Below are positions 20,289-30,145 of a DNA stretch of 64,000 bases, piece after piece (the first letter of the stretch is position 1; the number at the start of each line of letters is the position of its first letter). The stretch is taken from contig JAAVFW010000005.1 of assembly GCA_014800535.1 (NCBI GenBank), positions 1 to 64,000 of the forward strand, read 5' to 3'. A program made the translations under genes and the position numbers. The notes beneath the pieces are model-generated. The model did not search any database. It saw only the letters and a list, made by a program, of their open reading frames with translations, and had not been told where the DNA came from. This DNA is from Bacteroidales bacterium (GTDB taxonomy: Bacteria > Bacteroidota > Bacteroidia > Bacteroidales > Muribaculaceae).

Positions 20289-20315
20289 GGATATGAAGGA
20301 AATTGTGTAAATTTG
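20285..20315 (+). promoter_or_regulatory. Promoter for argS
   Basis: TTG-N20-TAAATTTG; -33 element overlaps the outer arm of the hup hairpin. Confidence 0.5.
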
Positions 20316-20359
20316 AGGATTGAATTTTTACAAGATTCTAATTAGAAAAAAGAAGATAA

Positions 20360-22141
20360 ATGAGTATTGAAAAGATAATATCCGAGGGAGTATCGAAAGC
20401 TGTCAAGGAACTTTACGGGCTTGATTTCCCGGCCGACAAGGTTAATCCGTCGCCGACTAAGAAGGAGTTTGAAGGGAATCTGACAGTTGTAGTGTTTCCG
20501 TTTCTGAAATTTTCCCGGAAGTCGCCTGAGATGACTGCTCAGGAAATAGGAGAAAAACTTGTTGCCGACGTTGCAGCGGTTGAGAAGTTCAATGTCATCA
20601 AGGGATTTCTTAATCTGAGTGTCAACCCCTCTTTCTGGGCACAGACCCTTTCGGACATCGCCTCAGATGAAGATTTCGGAATCAGAAAGCCGACAGAAGA
20701 CTCTCGGCTTGTGATGGTTGAATACTCATCACCCAATACCAATAAGCCTCTTCATCTTGGTCATGTGAGAAACAATCTTCTTGGTTTCTCTCTAGCATCG
20801 ATACTTGAGGCAAACGGTGACAAGGTTGTCAAGACCAATATCGTCAATGACCGTGGCATTCATATCTGTAAGTCGATGCTTGCATGGAAGAAGTGGGGCA
20901 ACGGTGCCACACCGGAATCGACAGGAATGAAGGGTGATCATCTCATAGGCGATTACTATGTTGCTTTCGACAAGCATTACCGTCAGGAGCTGAAAGAGAT
21001 AATGGAGCGTGACAATGTGACGGCTGAGGAGGCTGAGGCACGTTCCGAACTGATGGCAGAAGCTCGCGAGATGTTGCGCAAATGGGAAGCAGGCGACGAG
21101 GAGGTGCGTGCTCTCTGGAAGATGATGAACAACTGGGTTTATGAAGGGTTTGACGAGACTTACCGTCGTCTTGGTGTGAATTTTGACAAGATTTATTACG
21201 AATCTGACACATATCTTGAGGGTAAGGATCTGGTTTTGGGTGGTCTGGAGAAAGGAATCATGTTCCGCAAGGAAGATGGCTCTGTCTGGGCTGACTTAAC
21301 GGATGCAGGTCTCGACCATAAGCTCTTGCTGCGTGCTGACGGCACTTCGGTTTATATGACTCAGGACATCGGCACCGCGAAGCTTCGTTATCAGGATTAT
21401 CCTATCGACAAGATGATTTATGTTGTCGGCAATGAGCAGAATTATCACTTCCAGGTTCTTTCAATTCTGCTTGACCGTCTCGGCTTCAAATGGGGTAAGG
21501 ATCTGACTCACTTCTCCTACGGAATGGTTGAGCTTCCAGACGGAAAGATGAAATCTCGTGAGGGTACGGTGGTCGATGCTGATGACCTTATGGACAAGAT
21601 GGTTGAAGGCGCACGGGAGGCTTCAGCCGACCGTTTCAACGATATGCCGTCCGAAGAGGCAGCCGAAGTTGCACGCATGGTCGGTATGGGTGCTTTGAAA
21701 TATTTCCTTCTCAAGGTCGACCCGCGGAAAAACATGTTGTTCAATCCGAAGGAATCAATTGACTTTAACGGCAATACAGGTCCGTTCCTGCAATACACTT
21801 ATGCCAGAATACGTTCAATCATACGCAGAGCAGGCGATGACTTCAACCCGAAGGGAGAGATAAAGACTCAGCCGAATGAGAAGGAATCTGTATTGATTCA
21901 GAAAGTTGCCGATTTCCCCCAGGTTGTCAGTGAGGCAGCCCGATCTTTCTCTCCGGCTCTCATAGCAAACTATTGCTATGACCTGGCTAAGGAATACAAC
22001 CAGTTCTATCATGATTATCCGGTGTTGAAGGAGGAGAATGATGATGTGCGCAAGATGAGACTTATTCTGTCATACGTTGTTGCCAGAACATTAAAGCGTG
22101 CGGCAGCTCTGCTCGGCATGGAAATGCCGGAACGAATGTAA
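20360..22141 (+). CDS. argS: Arginine-tRNA ligase
   Basis: VEYSSPNTNKPLHLGHVRNNLLG, GMVELPDGKMKSREGTVVDADDL, C-terminal MPERM. Confidence 0.97.
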   Translation: MSIEKIISEGVSKAVKELYGLDFPADKVNPSPTKKEFEGNLTVVVFPFLKFSRKSPEMTAQEIGEKLVADVAAVEKFNVIKGFLNLSVNPSFWAQTLSDIASDEDFGIRKPTEDSRLVMVEYSSPNTNKPLHLGHVRNNLLGFSLASILEANGDKVVKTNIVNDRGIHICKSMLAWKKWGNGATPESTGMKGDHLIGDYYVAFDKHYRQELKEIMERDNVTAEEAEARSELMAEAREMLRKWEAGDEEVRALWKMMNNWVYEGFDETYRRLGVNFDKIYYESDTYLEGKDLVLGGLEKGIMFRKEDGSVWADLTDAGLDHKLLLRADGTSVYMTQDIGTAKLRYQDYPIDKMIYVVGNEQNYHFQVLSILLDRLGFKWGKDLTHFSYGMVELPDGKMKSREGTVVDADDLMDKMVEGAREASADRFNDMPSEEAAEVARMVGMGALKYFLLKVDPRKNMLFNPKESIDFNGNTGPFLQYTYARIRSIIRRAGDDFNPKGEIKTQPNEKESVLIQKVADFPQVVSEAARSFSPALIANYCYDLAKEYNQFYHDYPVLKEENDDVRKMRLILSYVVARTLKRAAALLGMEMPERM

Positions 22142-22226
22142 AATTCTTTTCGGGGATGAACAATTCCGGAATGGAATTTGTCAAGAAAAAAGAGTGAAAT
22201 AAACCAACAATTAAGAACAGTATAAT

Positions 22227-22952
22227 ATGGAATATAGAAATTCTCAAACACCTCCCCCTTACTATGGAGGTGGCGACTCCGGAGCTTTGACCCGTCAGGT
22301 TAGTTCCGTGATGAAACGTGTCTATGTCAGAATGTTCATCGGACTTCTGATTTCAGCTTTCTGTGCGCTTGGTGTGGCATCTTCACCCGCAGCGATCAGC
22401 TTTATTTTCGGCAACCGCCTCGTCTTCTGGGGAATGTTTATTGCAATGATTGCAATGGCTTGGATTATCCCGGCACGTCTGAATAAGATGTCGACAAGCA
22501 CAGCATTGATTCTTTTCTGTGTTTTTGCGGCCTTGATGGGCACATCGCTTGCAAGCATCTTCTATGTTTACAGCATGCGTGCAATCACGATGACTTTCTT
22601 CATCACTTCGGGCACATTTGCTGCAATGTCTGTCTATGGTTATACCACTAAGTCAAGTCTTGCAAAAATCGGCGCATATTGCTACATGGCTCTTTTCGGT
22701 CTGATTATCGCTATGGTTGTCAATATTTTCCTGAAGAGTTCAAGCCTTGAGTGGGTTATCTCAATAGTAGGTGTGCTTCTCTTTGTTGGTCTTACGGCAT
22801 GGGACACTCAGCAAATCAAGCAGATTGCACAGTATAATCTTGACCCGGCGTTGGCTGACAAACTCGCAACAATGGGCGCCTTGAATCTTTATCTCGACTT
22901 TGTCAATCTCTTCCTCTTCCTTCTTCGTATTTTCGGAGGAAACAGAGACTGA
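22227..22952 (+). CDS. Bax inhibitor-1/YccA family membrane protein
   Basis: Seven TM pattern; LTAWDTQQIKQIAQ, GALNLYLDFVNLFLFLLRIFGGNRD. Confidence 0.93.
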   Translation: MEYRNSQTPPPYYGGGDSGALTRQVSSVMKRVYVRMFIGLLISAFCALGVASSPAAISFIFGNRLVFWGMFIAMIAMAWIIPARLNKMSTSTALILFCVFAALMGTSLASIFYVYSMRAITMTFFITSGTFAAMSVYGYTTKSSLAKIGAYCYMALFGLIIAMVVNIFLKSSSLEWVISIVGVLLFVGLTAWDTQQIKQIAQYNLDPALADKLATMGALNLYLDFVNLFLFLLRIFGGNRD

Positions 22953-22975
22953 TCGACATAAGTTAGTTAACAATA

Positions 22976-23013
22976 AAAGCGGAGGACTCTTAATTGAGCT
23001 CTCCGCTTTTATT
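22976..23013 (+). terminator. Terminator after the Bax inhibitor-1 gene
   Basis: AAAGCGGAG-ga-CTC-ttaatt-GAG-ct-CTCCGCTTT + TATT. Confidence 0.8.
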
Positions 23014-23050
23014 GTGTCGACAATCGAGTTATTGTGTTGATTATTGAGGG

Positions 23051-23722
23051 TTATTTCTTTGGAGCACTGAATTTGGCACACCTCTGATTGAAGGCAAGTG
23101 TGACGACATAATCGTCGGAGAGATAACTGTAAATTTCAAACATCTCTTCCATGTCGACATTCCCTTCCGGCAAGAATCGGGCTTTCCCTAAAACACCGGC
23201 ATTAAATGGATCGAAATCTTTAAGTTCCGGCAGTGACAGGATTGAAATGGAATTGCGGAAATCAATACCGGGTTGAAGTAAGGCTTTATAGACTGCTTCT
23301 TTAATTGTCCAGGCAAGAATGTTGAGTTTTACATCGTCGGCAGGAATCATTGCCTGCTCATCATCACTGAGGAATTTATTGCGCACCTTGATGACCTGAG
23401 CGCGGTTCGGATGTTCGCAGTCGATGCCGAGGGCTGAACGGCGGTTGTATGAATCAAGCTCACATTCGGGTGTCGGCGGAAGAGACGCAATGACAAGGAG
23501 ATGGTCGGAGTGAGAGATGCTGATTCGGCGATTGCTCCCTTCAAGGAGGGGAGCGCCGGTTTGTGTGTGGCTTATTTCCCGATAGGAATCTTTGCCATTT
23601 TCAGAATATATCTGGCGAGCCATCTCAAGCCAGGTTCGTCCGGAGCGGTTTTCGCAACCGCTCACCTCAGCAACCATTATTCCGACAGGTGTCGGGTGTT
23701 CCCAATATATAAAGTCAGTCAT
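23051..23722 (-). CDS. 4'-phosphopantetheinyl transferase superfamily protein
   Basis: SISHSDHLLVIAS, ALGIDCEHPNRAQVIKVRNKFLSDDE, AWTIKEAVYKAL. Confidence 0.88.
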   Translation of the reverse strand: MTDFIYWEHPTPVGIMVAEVSGCENRSGRTWLEMARQIYSENGKDSYREISHTQTGAPLLEGSNRRISISHSDHLLVIASLPPTPECELDSYNRRSALGIDCEHPNRAQVIKVRNKFLSDDEQAMIPADDVKLNILAWTIKEAVYKALLQPGIDFRNSISILSLPELKDFDPFNAGVLGKARFLPEGNVDMEEMFEIYSYLSDDYVVTLAFNQRCAKFSAPKK

Positions 23723-23733
23723 TGTGCAGTGTC

Positions 23734-25119
23734 TTACTTTGAATCGTTATCTTTTTCAGATTCCTGAGATTTGCGGTCGATGTTTACTCTCACTTTTGTT
23801 ATTCGGTGTTTGTCGATATTGACCACTAAGAATCGGCATGGACCACGCTGAAGCGACTCCTTGCGTTCGGGAAAATCTCCTTTTATTTCCAAGAGCAGAC
23901 CGGCGAGTGTTTCAGCATCGCCTATATCTCCGAGTTCCTCCTCATCAATGTCGACATCACGGCAAAATTCGCCCAAGGGCACTTTCGCGTCGAAGATGTA
24001 AGTGTCGTCGCCTATTTTGCGATAGAGAGAACTTTGTTCGTCATATTCGTCATCAATCTCTCCGACAATCTCCTCGATAATATCTTCAAGAGTGACAATT
24101 CCCTGAGTGCCGCCATATTCATCAATTACTATCGCGATATGGATTTTTTTCTTTCTGAAATCTTCAAGAAGGTCGTCAATCATTCGTGATTCCGGCACAA
24201 AATATGCCTCACGGAGCAGCGTCTGCCATCGGAATGAATCGTCGCGTTTCCCGATGTAGGGGAGCAGGTCTTTACTGTAAAGGATGCCTCGTATGGTGTC
24301 TTGCGAACGATCATAAACGGGGATTCTTGAGAAACCCGAATTGAGAATTACCTGCATCACTTCAGACCATGTGGCATGATACTCTATATCGGTGACGTCA
24401 ACACGAGAAATCATTATTTCGCTTGTCTTCGTTTCGCCGAAAGAGAGTATTCCCTCAAGCATCTCTTTTTCCTGACCTTCCTGAATGTCTGAAATTTCGA
24501 GAGCTTTTTCAAGCACATCGGTTGTGACTGTCTCCTGTTTTTTCGCTATGATGCGGTTTATTATCGAAGAACTTCTGACCATAATCATTGCCAGAGGTCC
24601 GGTCAGACGATAAAAGAACATTACGAACGGAGCCGCTTTTACTACCCATCTGACGGTGTAGGTTCTTGCAATGAGTTTAGGAATAATTTCGCCACAGAGC
24701 AGGAGAAGGAATGTCAGCAGAACTGTCTGGAGCAGGAAGCTGACGACGGGATTGTTAAATTCTACTGTGTGATTGATTGCAAATGTCAGCAGAACGACCG
24801 TCATGATGTTGACGAGGTTGTTGCAAATCAGAATTGTTGCAAGAAGTCGTTCTGAGTTTTTAATCAGTGTGACAGCCGTATTTATCTGAGGGTCGTCTTC
24901 TTTTTCCTCGTCAAGTTTTTCTATTTCAGAGCGTGTCAGCCCGAAGTAGGCAATCTCAGAACCTGAGACAAACGCGGAAATTGCAAGACACAGGCAAGCT
25001 GCCAGAATAATCATTGCCCAGGCAAACCAATTTTGCGGAGCGTGAAACTCAATGGTCCGGGCGAGAAGAATTGTCAATTGCACCGCAGCGGGTGCGGTTG
25101 GTAAAGGGTCGGTATCCAA
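23734..25119 (-). CDS. gldE: CNNM/CorC-type CBS-domain membrane protein, GldE-like
   Basis: DUF21 TM domain, CBS pair (MISRVDVTDIEYHATW, VIDEYGGTQGIVTLEDIIEEIVGEIDDE), CorC_HlyC tail. TTG start at 25119 preferred because a promoter lies at 25146-25177, downstream of the ORF-track start. Confidence 0.75.
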   Translation of the reverse strand: MDTDPLPTAPAAVQLTILLARTIEFHAPQNWFAWAMIILAACLCLAISAFVSGSEIAYFGLTRSEIEKLDEEKEDDPQINTAVTLIKNSERLLATILICNNLVNIMTVVLLTFAINHTVEFNNPVVSFLLQTVLLTFLLLLCGEIIPKLIARTYTVRWVVKAAPFVMFFYRLTGPLAMIMVRSSSIINRIIAKKQETVTTDVLEKALEISDIQEGQEKEMLEGILSFGETKTSEIMISRVDVTDIEYHATWSEVMQVILNSGFSRIPVYDRSQDTIRGILYSKDLLPYIGKRDDSFRWQTLLREAYFVPESRMIDDLLEDFRKKKIHIAIVIDEYGGTQGIVTLEDIIEEIVGEIDDEYDEQSSLYRKIGDDTYIFDAKVPLGEFCRDVDIDEEELGDIGDAETLAGLLLEIKGDFPERKESLQRGPCRFLVVNIDKHRITKVRVNIDRKSQESEKDNDSK

Positions 25120-25145
25120 AATTATTTTTGTGTTGATTCTTGTTG

Positions 25146-25177
25146 CAAAGTTAATCTTTCCGAGTGAAATTTCCAAA
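25146..25177 (-). promoter_or_regulatory. Promoter for the gldE-like gene, inside the 3' end of the helicase gene
   Basis: Minus strand TTTG-N20-TAACTTTG. Confidence 0.6.
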
Positions 25178-28100
25178 TTGGATTTTTTCGACACGTCCGA
25201 GTGAAACATACCAAAGGTAGCCTTCGACTGAAGTCACACCGTTACAACGTCGCATTATGCTTGCATAGTCGCGAACTTGTTTGATATACTCGGAATTAGG
25301 TTCGCCGAATTTAAAATCTACTATAATGGCTTTCCCATCCGGATGGAGCATAATGCGGTCAGGACGTTTCACAATCACTTTACCGGAGCGGTTGCCTCTG
25401 GTTGCGAGAGAGCGTTCGTTGAGCACTTTAACTCCGGGAGAGAACCATCCGTATTGCTCCACACTCGCAATCGCCTTCTCAATAAATTCGCGGTTCTGAT
25501 TGATCCATGCCGAAGAAACCGCGCCTGATATCCTGGCTTTCTGAAGAGCCTTGTCAATATCGGCAGCCGTTATGATATTTGCCATGACGGCATGAAATTG
25601 TGTTCCCTCTTCGCGTGCCTCCTGTGAGGGAAGCGTCGCCGCTGAACCATTCTCGTCTGTTTCGACAAACTGAAGAATCGGAAGTGAAGCGTTTATGTGA
25701 TATTCCCTGATTGGTAAGGATCGGTTTATATCATTTCCGTCGGACGACTGATTGACCGGCGCAGAAGATTCGATAACGAATTTCTCACCGAATGAGAATC
25801 GGAGGTCTGACAGTTTTTTTATCTCATCGGGAGAGGGGAGATAAGGCCGGTCGGCAGAAACAGAGGCTGTGATTATCTCAGGGGCGTTGTCAAGAAGTTG
25901 ATAGAGCATCTGCCAGAGTTTTGTGTTACCCAATTTATTGGGGTTAATCTCCTGCGGACACGGAAGGAAAATATATAATTCCTTGACAGCGCGTGTCAGA
26001 GCAACGTAGGTGGCATTAAGACTGTCGACCGCTTCCTCAACCCTGAAAGATGACAGCAGATCCTCATGAGCTGTTCCCGTAAGAGCTGAAGAAATATTGA
26101 CCGGAAGATAATCAGGAAGTTTAATTGCATCTCCCCAGGGATTTTCAGGTTTGACCCATGTCCATTTGCGGGATTTACCTTTGTTGAAATCTTCGCTGAG
26201 TTCCGGGATGATTACACAATCAAACTCCAGACCTTTCGATTTGTGGATTGTCATGATTCTCACTGCATCGGTGTCTTCGGGTGAAGTAATCGATGCTGTC
26301 TTTTTACGTTCTTTCCACCATGTCAGAAAGGAAGCGATGTCGGCGGGATGTGAATCACAGTAGGCGAGCACTTCATCTTGAAAGGCAGCCAGAAAAGGAG
26401 CCTCATCGCAACGCAATTCCTTCGGGATACATTTTTCGGCTATGGTCTCCACAAGAGCCGGAAGCACAGTCGACTGCATGGAGTGGAGCAGCGCATCAAG
26501 ATTTATGAAGGAATCAGAAGAGGGGTCAGCTTCAGAATCAAGCATAGAGGCAGAGGGGAAATCGGGAATACGGAATGGTGTCCCCGAAACAATCGACTGC
26601 AAAGCGTCAATTATAATTCTGACCGCTGACGATGAGTCGATTTTGAGAGATTCTTCACTCACAAATTGAATCTTCTCTACACCCGGCCCGGCTTTTGAAT
26701 TGTAGTCCATGAGGGCTTGAATGACTCTTTCTCCCTGAACGTTTTTGCGCACGAGGAAGGCGATGTCCTTATATCGGTATCCGCGGCTGCGCATCTCCGC
26801 CACACGTTCGCCGAGATGCAGGCTCTCATAATACATGGCTGCCTTTGTCTCATCATCGTCGTTGGGCGATGTTTCCGGCGAAGGAGTGAAGTTAATTTCA
26901 ATATAGCCGCTTGTCTCTGTGTTGTGAGGCGGCTGAACGGTGTTGCAGTACAGACGTGAGAATTGTGGACCTAAGGAGTCTGACAAGTAGCGGAATACGA
27001 GGTTGTTAAATTCAACCACACGACGTTTCGAGCGCCAGTTTGTATTCTCCGCAGCGGAATTTCCCGCGTCTTTCATCTGTGAGTAGAAAAGAGAGGGCAC
27101 AAGGTCGGTTATAATTGAGGAGTCGGCGTTGCGAAAGCGATAGATGCTCTGTTTTGCATCGCCGATTATGAGGTTTTCCTGATTGCGCGACTCGCTTTCA
27201 AAGAGAAGAGGGTATAGGTTTTCCCATTGCATGAGGGAAGTGTCCTGAAATTCGTCGATAAGGAAGTGATCCAACCTGGCTCCGAGACGCTCATAGATAA
27301 ACGGAGTGTCATCTTTTGCAATAATGCGGCTCAAAATGGTGTTTGTGTCGCTTAGTTGAACGAGGTTATGATCAGAGGTATAGGAGCGTATGAAGCGGCA
27401 GACGAGAAGCAACATTCCAAGCAGAGGAAGATTCTCCCTGTATATTTCCCAATAATGGTAGGCTCCTTTCGGATTTTCAACTAAATCTTTGAAATAGTTG
27501 ATATTATCATAGAAGAGAGTTCCGGCAGCTGTTATCCTGTCAGTGAGGACGGAGTCGGCCGACAGTTTCTTGGATTCTTTTGAAGAATAAAAGGTCTTAA
27601 TGTCGGAGCTGGCAGGTGTTTTCTTTTTCTTTACATCAGAAATCACGTTCTCCCAATCCGGATTCAGGGCAAGTTTTACATGGCTGTGCATATAGGCGCG
27701 CCCCTGGGCTTTTATGTCAAGTCCTTTTTCAAGAAAAAGATTTGCCAGTTCGCGCCCCGAAATAACGACCTTCTCCCAGGCTTCGGCAACCGGAGTTTCA
27801 CTTAACTCTTTCAGTCGGACATAGAGGGTGTCGGGCGCCATCCCCTCTTTGTCAAAAAAGTAGTTGCAAAGAGAGTCGTAGATTGAGCGAAATTTATCGT
27901 TGTCAATATTTCTCAGAGACGCAAGAAGTTCCGAATAGGCAGAAAATTTCGACTCCCTGCGTTGAAAGAGATTCCACCCCGACCGGTTCTTTTTCTGATT
28001 GAGATTGATGAGAAGTGAGAGAATGGGCTCGGCATAATCTTTTTTCCCGGTGCCCGAATTAAGGCCATTGAGCATCTCCTCAATCGCGAGAGCACTTAGA

Positions 28101-28555
28101 GTTTCAGTGCCTATTTCCACCCCGTAGTTATCATTTAAATCGGTTTCGTAGGCAAACGTTCGGAGCACACTTTGAAAAAAGGAGTCGATTGTCGTCACAT
28201 TGAATTGCGAGAAATCGTTGAGAAGATGGTCAAGGGCAATCTTGCATGCTTCGCTTATTTTATCTGCGGAAACATGTAATTCCGCGGTGAACTCCTTCAT
28301 GTAGTCGGCGGAAGGAGCTGTCGAATGGTCGGCGAGAGCCGCCAGCTTGGCCACGATTCGGTCTTTCATTTCCGAAGTGGCTTTATTAGTGAAGGTTATG
28401 GCAAGAATGTGACTTGCCGCCTCGGCAAGCTCACGTTTTTTGCGCAGTCGACGAGGTTTATTCTCTTCCTGAATCGAGATGAGAAAACGGATGTATTGCC
28501 GGGCAAGAGTATAAGTTTTCCCGGAACCGGCTGAAGCAAGCTGACGGGTTAGCAT
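25151..28555 (-). CDS. addA: UvrD-family helicase with C-terminal PD-(D/E)XK nuclease-like domain (AddA-type)
   Basis: ASAGSGKTYTLARQYIRFL, DEFQDTSLMQWENL, GDAKQSIYRFRNAD, VRIMTIHKSKGLEFDCVIIPEL, PDRIMLHPDGKAIIVDFKFG; start moved to Met at 28555. Confidence 0.85.
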   Translation of the reverse strand: MLTRQLASAGSGKTYTLARQYIRFLISIQEENKPRRLRKKRELAEAASHILAITFTNKATSEMKDRIVAKLAALADHSTAPSADYMKEFTAELHVSADKISEACKIALDHLLNDFSQFNVTTIDSFFQSVLRTFAYETDLNDNYGVEIGTETLSALAIEEMLNGLNSGTGKKDYAEPILSLLINLNQKKNRSGWNLFQRRESKFSAYSELLASLRNIDNDKFRSIYDSLCNYFFDKEGMAPDTLYVRLKELSETPVAEAWEKVVISGRELANLFLEKGLDIKAQGRAYMHSHVKLALNPDWENVISDVKKKKTPASSDIKTFYSSKESKKLSADSVLTDRITAAGTLFYDNINYFKDLVENPKGAYHYWEIYRENLPLLGMLLLVCRFIRSYTSDHNLVQLSDTNTILSRIIAKDDTPFIYERLGARLDHFLIDEFQDTSLMQWENLYPLLFESESRNQENLIIGDAKQSIYRFRNADSSIITDLVPSLFYSQMKDAGNSAAENTNWRSKRRVVEFNNLVFRYLSDSLGPQFSRLYCNTVQPPHNTETSGYIEINFTPSPETSPNDDDETKAAMYYESLHLGERVAEMRSRGYRYKDIAFLVRKNVQGERVIQALMDYNSKAGPGVEKIQFVSEESLKIDSSSAVRIIIDALQSIVSGTPFRIPDFPSASMLDSEADPSSDSFINLDALLHSMQSTVLPALVETIAEKCIPKELRCDEAPFLAAFQDEVLAYCDSHPADIASFLTWWKERKKTASITSPEDTDAVRIMTIHKSKGLEFDCVIIPELSEDFNKGKSRKWTWVKPENPWGDAIKLPDYLPVNISSALTGTAHEDLLSSFRVEEAVDSLNATYVALTRAVKELYIFLPCPQEINPNKLGNTKLWQMLYQLLDNAPEIITASVSADRPYLPSPDEIKKLSDLRFSFGEKFVIESSAPVNQSSDGNDINRSLPIREYHINASLPILQFVETDENGSAATLPSQEAREEGTQFHAVMANIITAADIDKALQKARISGAVSSAWINQNREFIEKAIASVEQYGWFSPGVKVLNERSLATRGNRSGKVIVKRPDRIMLHPDGKAIIVDFKFGEPNSEYIKQVRDYASIMRRCNGVTSVEGYLWYVSLGRVEKIQFGNFTRKD

Positions 28556-28557
28556 TT

Positions 28558-28899
28558 TTAAATCCCTTTTACGGTGTAACCTTCGCCACGAAGCAATTGC
28601 GCAGCCTGAAGACGGCAATCACCCTGCAGAAGTATTTCACCACCGCGCGACGAGCCGCCTGTGCCGAGACTTTTCTGAAGTTTCTTTGCAACGTCTTTTA
28701 ATTCGGCATCGCTGCATGTAAACCCTTCGATAATGGTGGCTGTCTTTCCGCCGCGGCCTTTTTTCTCCATAACGATATGAAGTGTTTCTTTCCGGCGGGT
28801 CTTTTCCGTTTCGACGGCGTTGTCATTATCTCCGGAGTTTTCTTCAGCTGCGGGCACAACGTTGAGAAGCGCTCCGAGTTTATCTTTCCAATCTTCCAT
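28558..28899 (-). CDS. SUI1/eIF1-like translation factor (YciH family)
   Basis: GRGGKTATIIEGFTCSDAELKDVAKKLQKSLGTGGSSRGGEILLQGD. Confidence 0.9.
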   Translation of the reverse strand: MEDWKDKLGALLNVVPAAEENSGDNDNAVETEKTRRKETLHIVMEKKGRGGKTATIIEGFTCSDAELKDVAKKLQKSLGTGGSSRGGEILLQGDCRLQAAQLLRGEGYTVKGI

Positions 28900-28911
28900 T
28901 AAACAAAACTG

Positions 28912-30072
28912 TTAGAAAATCATCTGAAGCCGGACTTGCACTGCATTCAGAGAGGTGGGAAGAGCGTCATCCCTGTCCCATGCGTGCGAATAACTGTAAC
29001 GTATTTTTCCGGTTATGTATTTGTTGAAATAATAATTCAGACCGCAACTGACATCGCTGATTCGTCCGCCGAAGATAGATGAAGAAGCGTCTGAAAGACA
29101 GGTATAATTGTATGAGGCTACACCTTCGAGAGTACCTTTCCCGGGAGTATTGATGCCGGCAAGCGCCATGTTATATTTGTAGTCACTGCCGATGATGGCG
29201 CCGCGCAGGGTTGCGTAAGCTCCGTAGGCATTGAAGGCAGGATGACCATCCTTGCGGTTCACCTGCATGAAGAAATATTGCGACTCAAGCGCGATTCGGT
29301 GATAGGCTGCCATAAGTTCCGGGGTGAACTTCCATAGGTTTCGTGCGTGGTCGACAGTTGTTCCGATTGCCTTGACTTGAGTCACCTTTGTCGGGAAATT
29401 AGCAGAGAAGGTGAAGCTGTCATGAGAATCAGGCGAGCCTGAGAATTGCGGCGACATGAAAGCTCCGGAGATGCCGGCCTGAAGCATGATTCCGTCGGAA
29501 TGGTAGGGACGCGCCACTGCTCTTACCCTTGCGCCAAACCCTTCATGAACCATCTGGTCAGGCGACACAATCACAGACGATGCTTTGGGCTCGGCATGAA
29601 GAGATGCCGAGATGAAATATTTGTCGGGGATGTGGTAATAACCCACTCCAAGCATGTGAGCCTCGTTGAAGATGGTGTTGCTTATCGGCTCAATCATCGT
29701 AACCTTTGTGCAGGCAGCCGTCGAATTCTGATAGCCGAAATGCTGCATTGACAGACCGATGCGCAGAAAATTTTCGGGGTTGAATGTGTATTGCATCCAC
29801 ACATCCTTCAAAGTGACCTTGTTATAGGCGTATGAAGCCTCGATTTTACCTGACCATTTTCCATAGGTTATCATGACACCGAGGCGCACATCGGGGAGTG
29901 CCACACCATCTGCAAATTCCGATTTTTGAGGACCGGCAAATACCGCGCCATCCATGAGTATTGTGCCGACAGGAGAGAACTTTGGCTTGAGGGTCTCTTC
30001 TTCTGCATGGGCTGAAGTGAATGTGGCCAGACAGGTAGCAAGGGCTACCATGACAGATGCTGATCTTTTCAT
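28912..30072 (-). CDS. Porin-like outer membrane beta-barrel protein
   Basis: Signal peptide; OprO/P-like barrel strands; C-terminal VRLQMIF. Confidence 0.6.
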   Translation of the reverse strand: MKRSASVMVALATCLATFTSAHAEEETLKPKFSPVGTILMDGAVFAGPQKSEFADGVALPDVRLGVMITYGKWSGKIEASYAYNKVTLKDVWMQYTFNPENFLRIGLSMQHFGYQNSTAACTKVTMIEPISNTIFNEAHMLGVGYYHIPDKYFISASLHAEPKASSVIVSPDQMVHEGFGARVRAVARPYHSDGIMLQAGISGAFMSPQFSGSPDSHDSFTFSANFPTKVTQVKAIGTTVDHARNLWKFTPELMAAYHRIALESQYFFMQVNRKDGHPAFNAYGAYATLRGAIIGSDYKYNMALAGINTPGKGTLEGVASYNYTCLSDASSSIFGGRISDVSCGLNYYFNKYITGKIRYSYSHAWDRDDALPTSLNAVQVRLQMIF

Positions 30073-30145
30073 TAGGGCAAAAGTATATGTAGTCTTTTTT
30101 TATTTCACCCGTCTTGTTATGGGGCGGATGAGGATGATGGAATTA

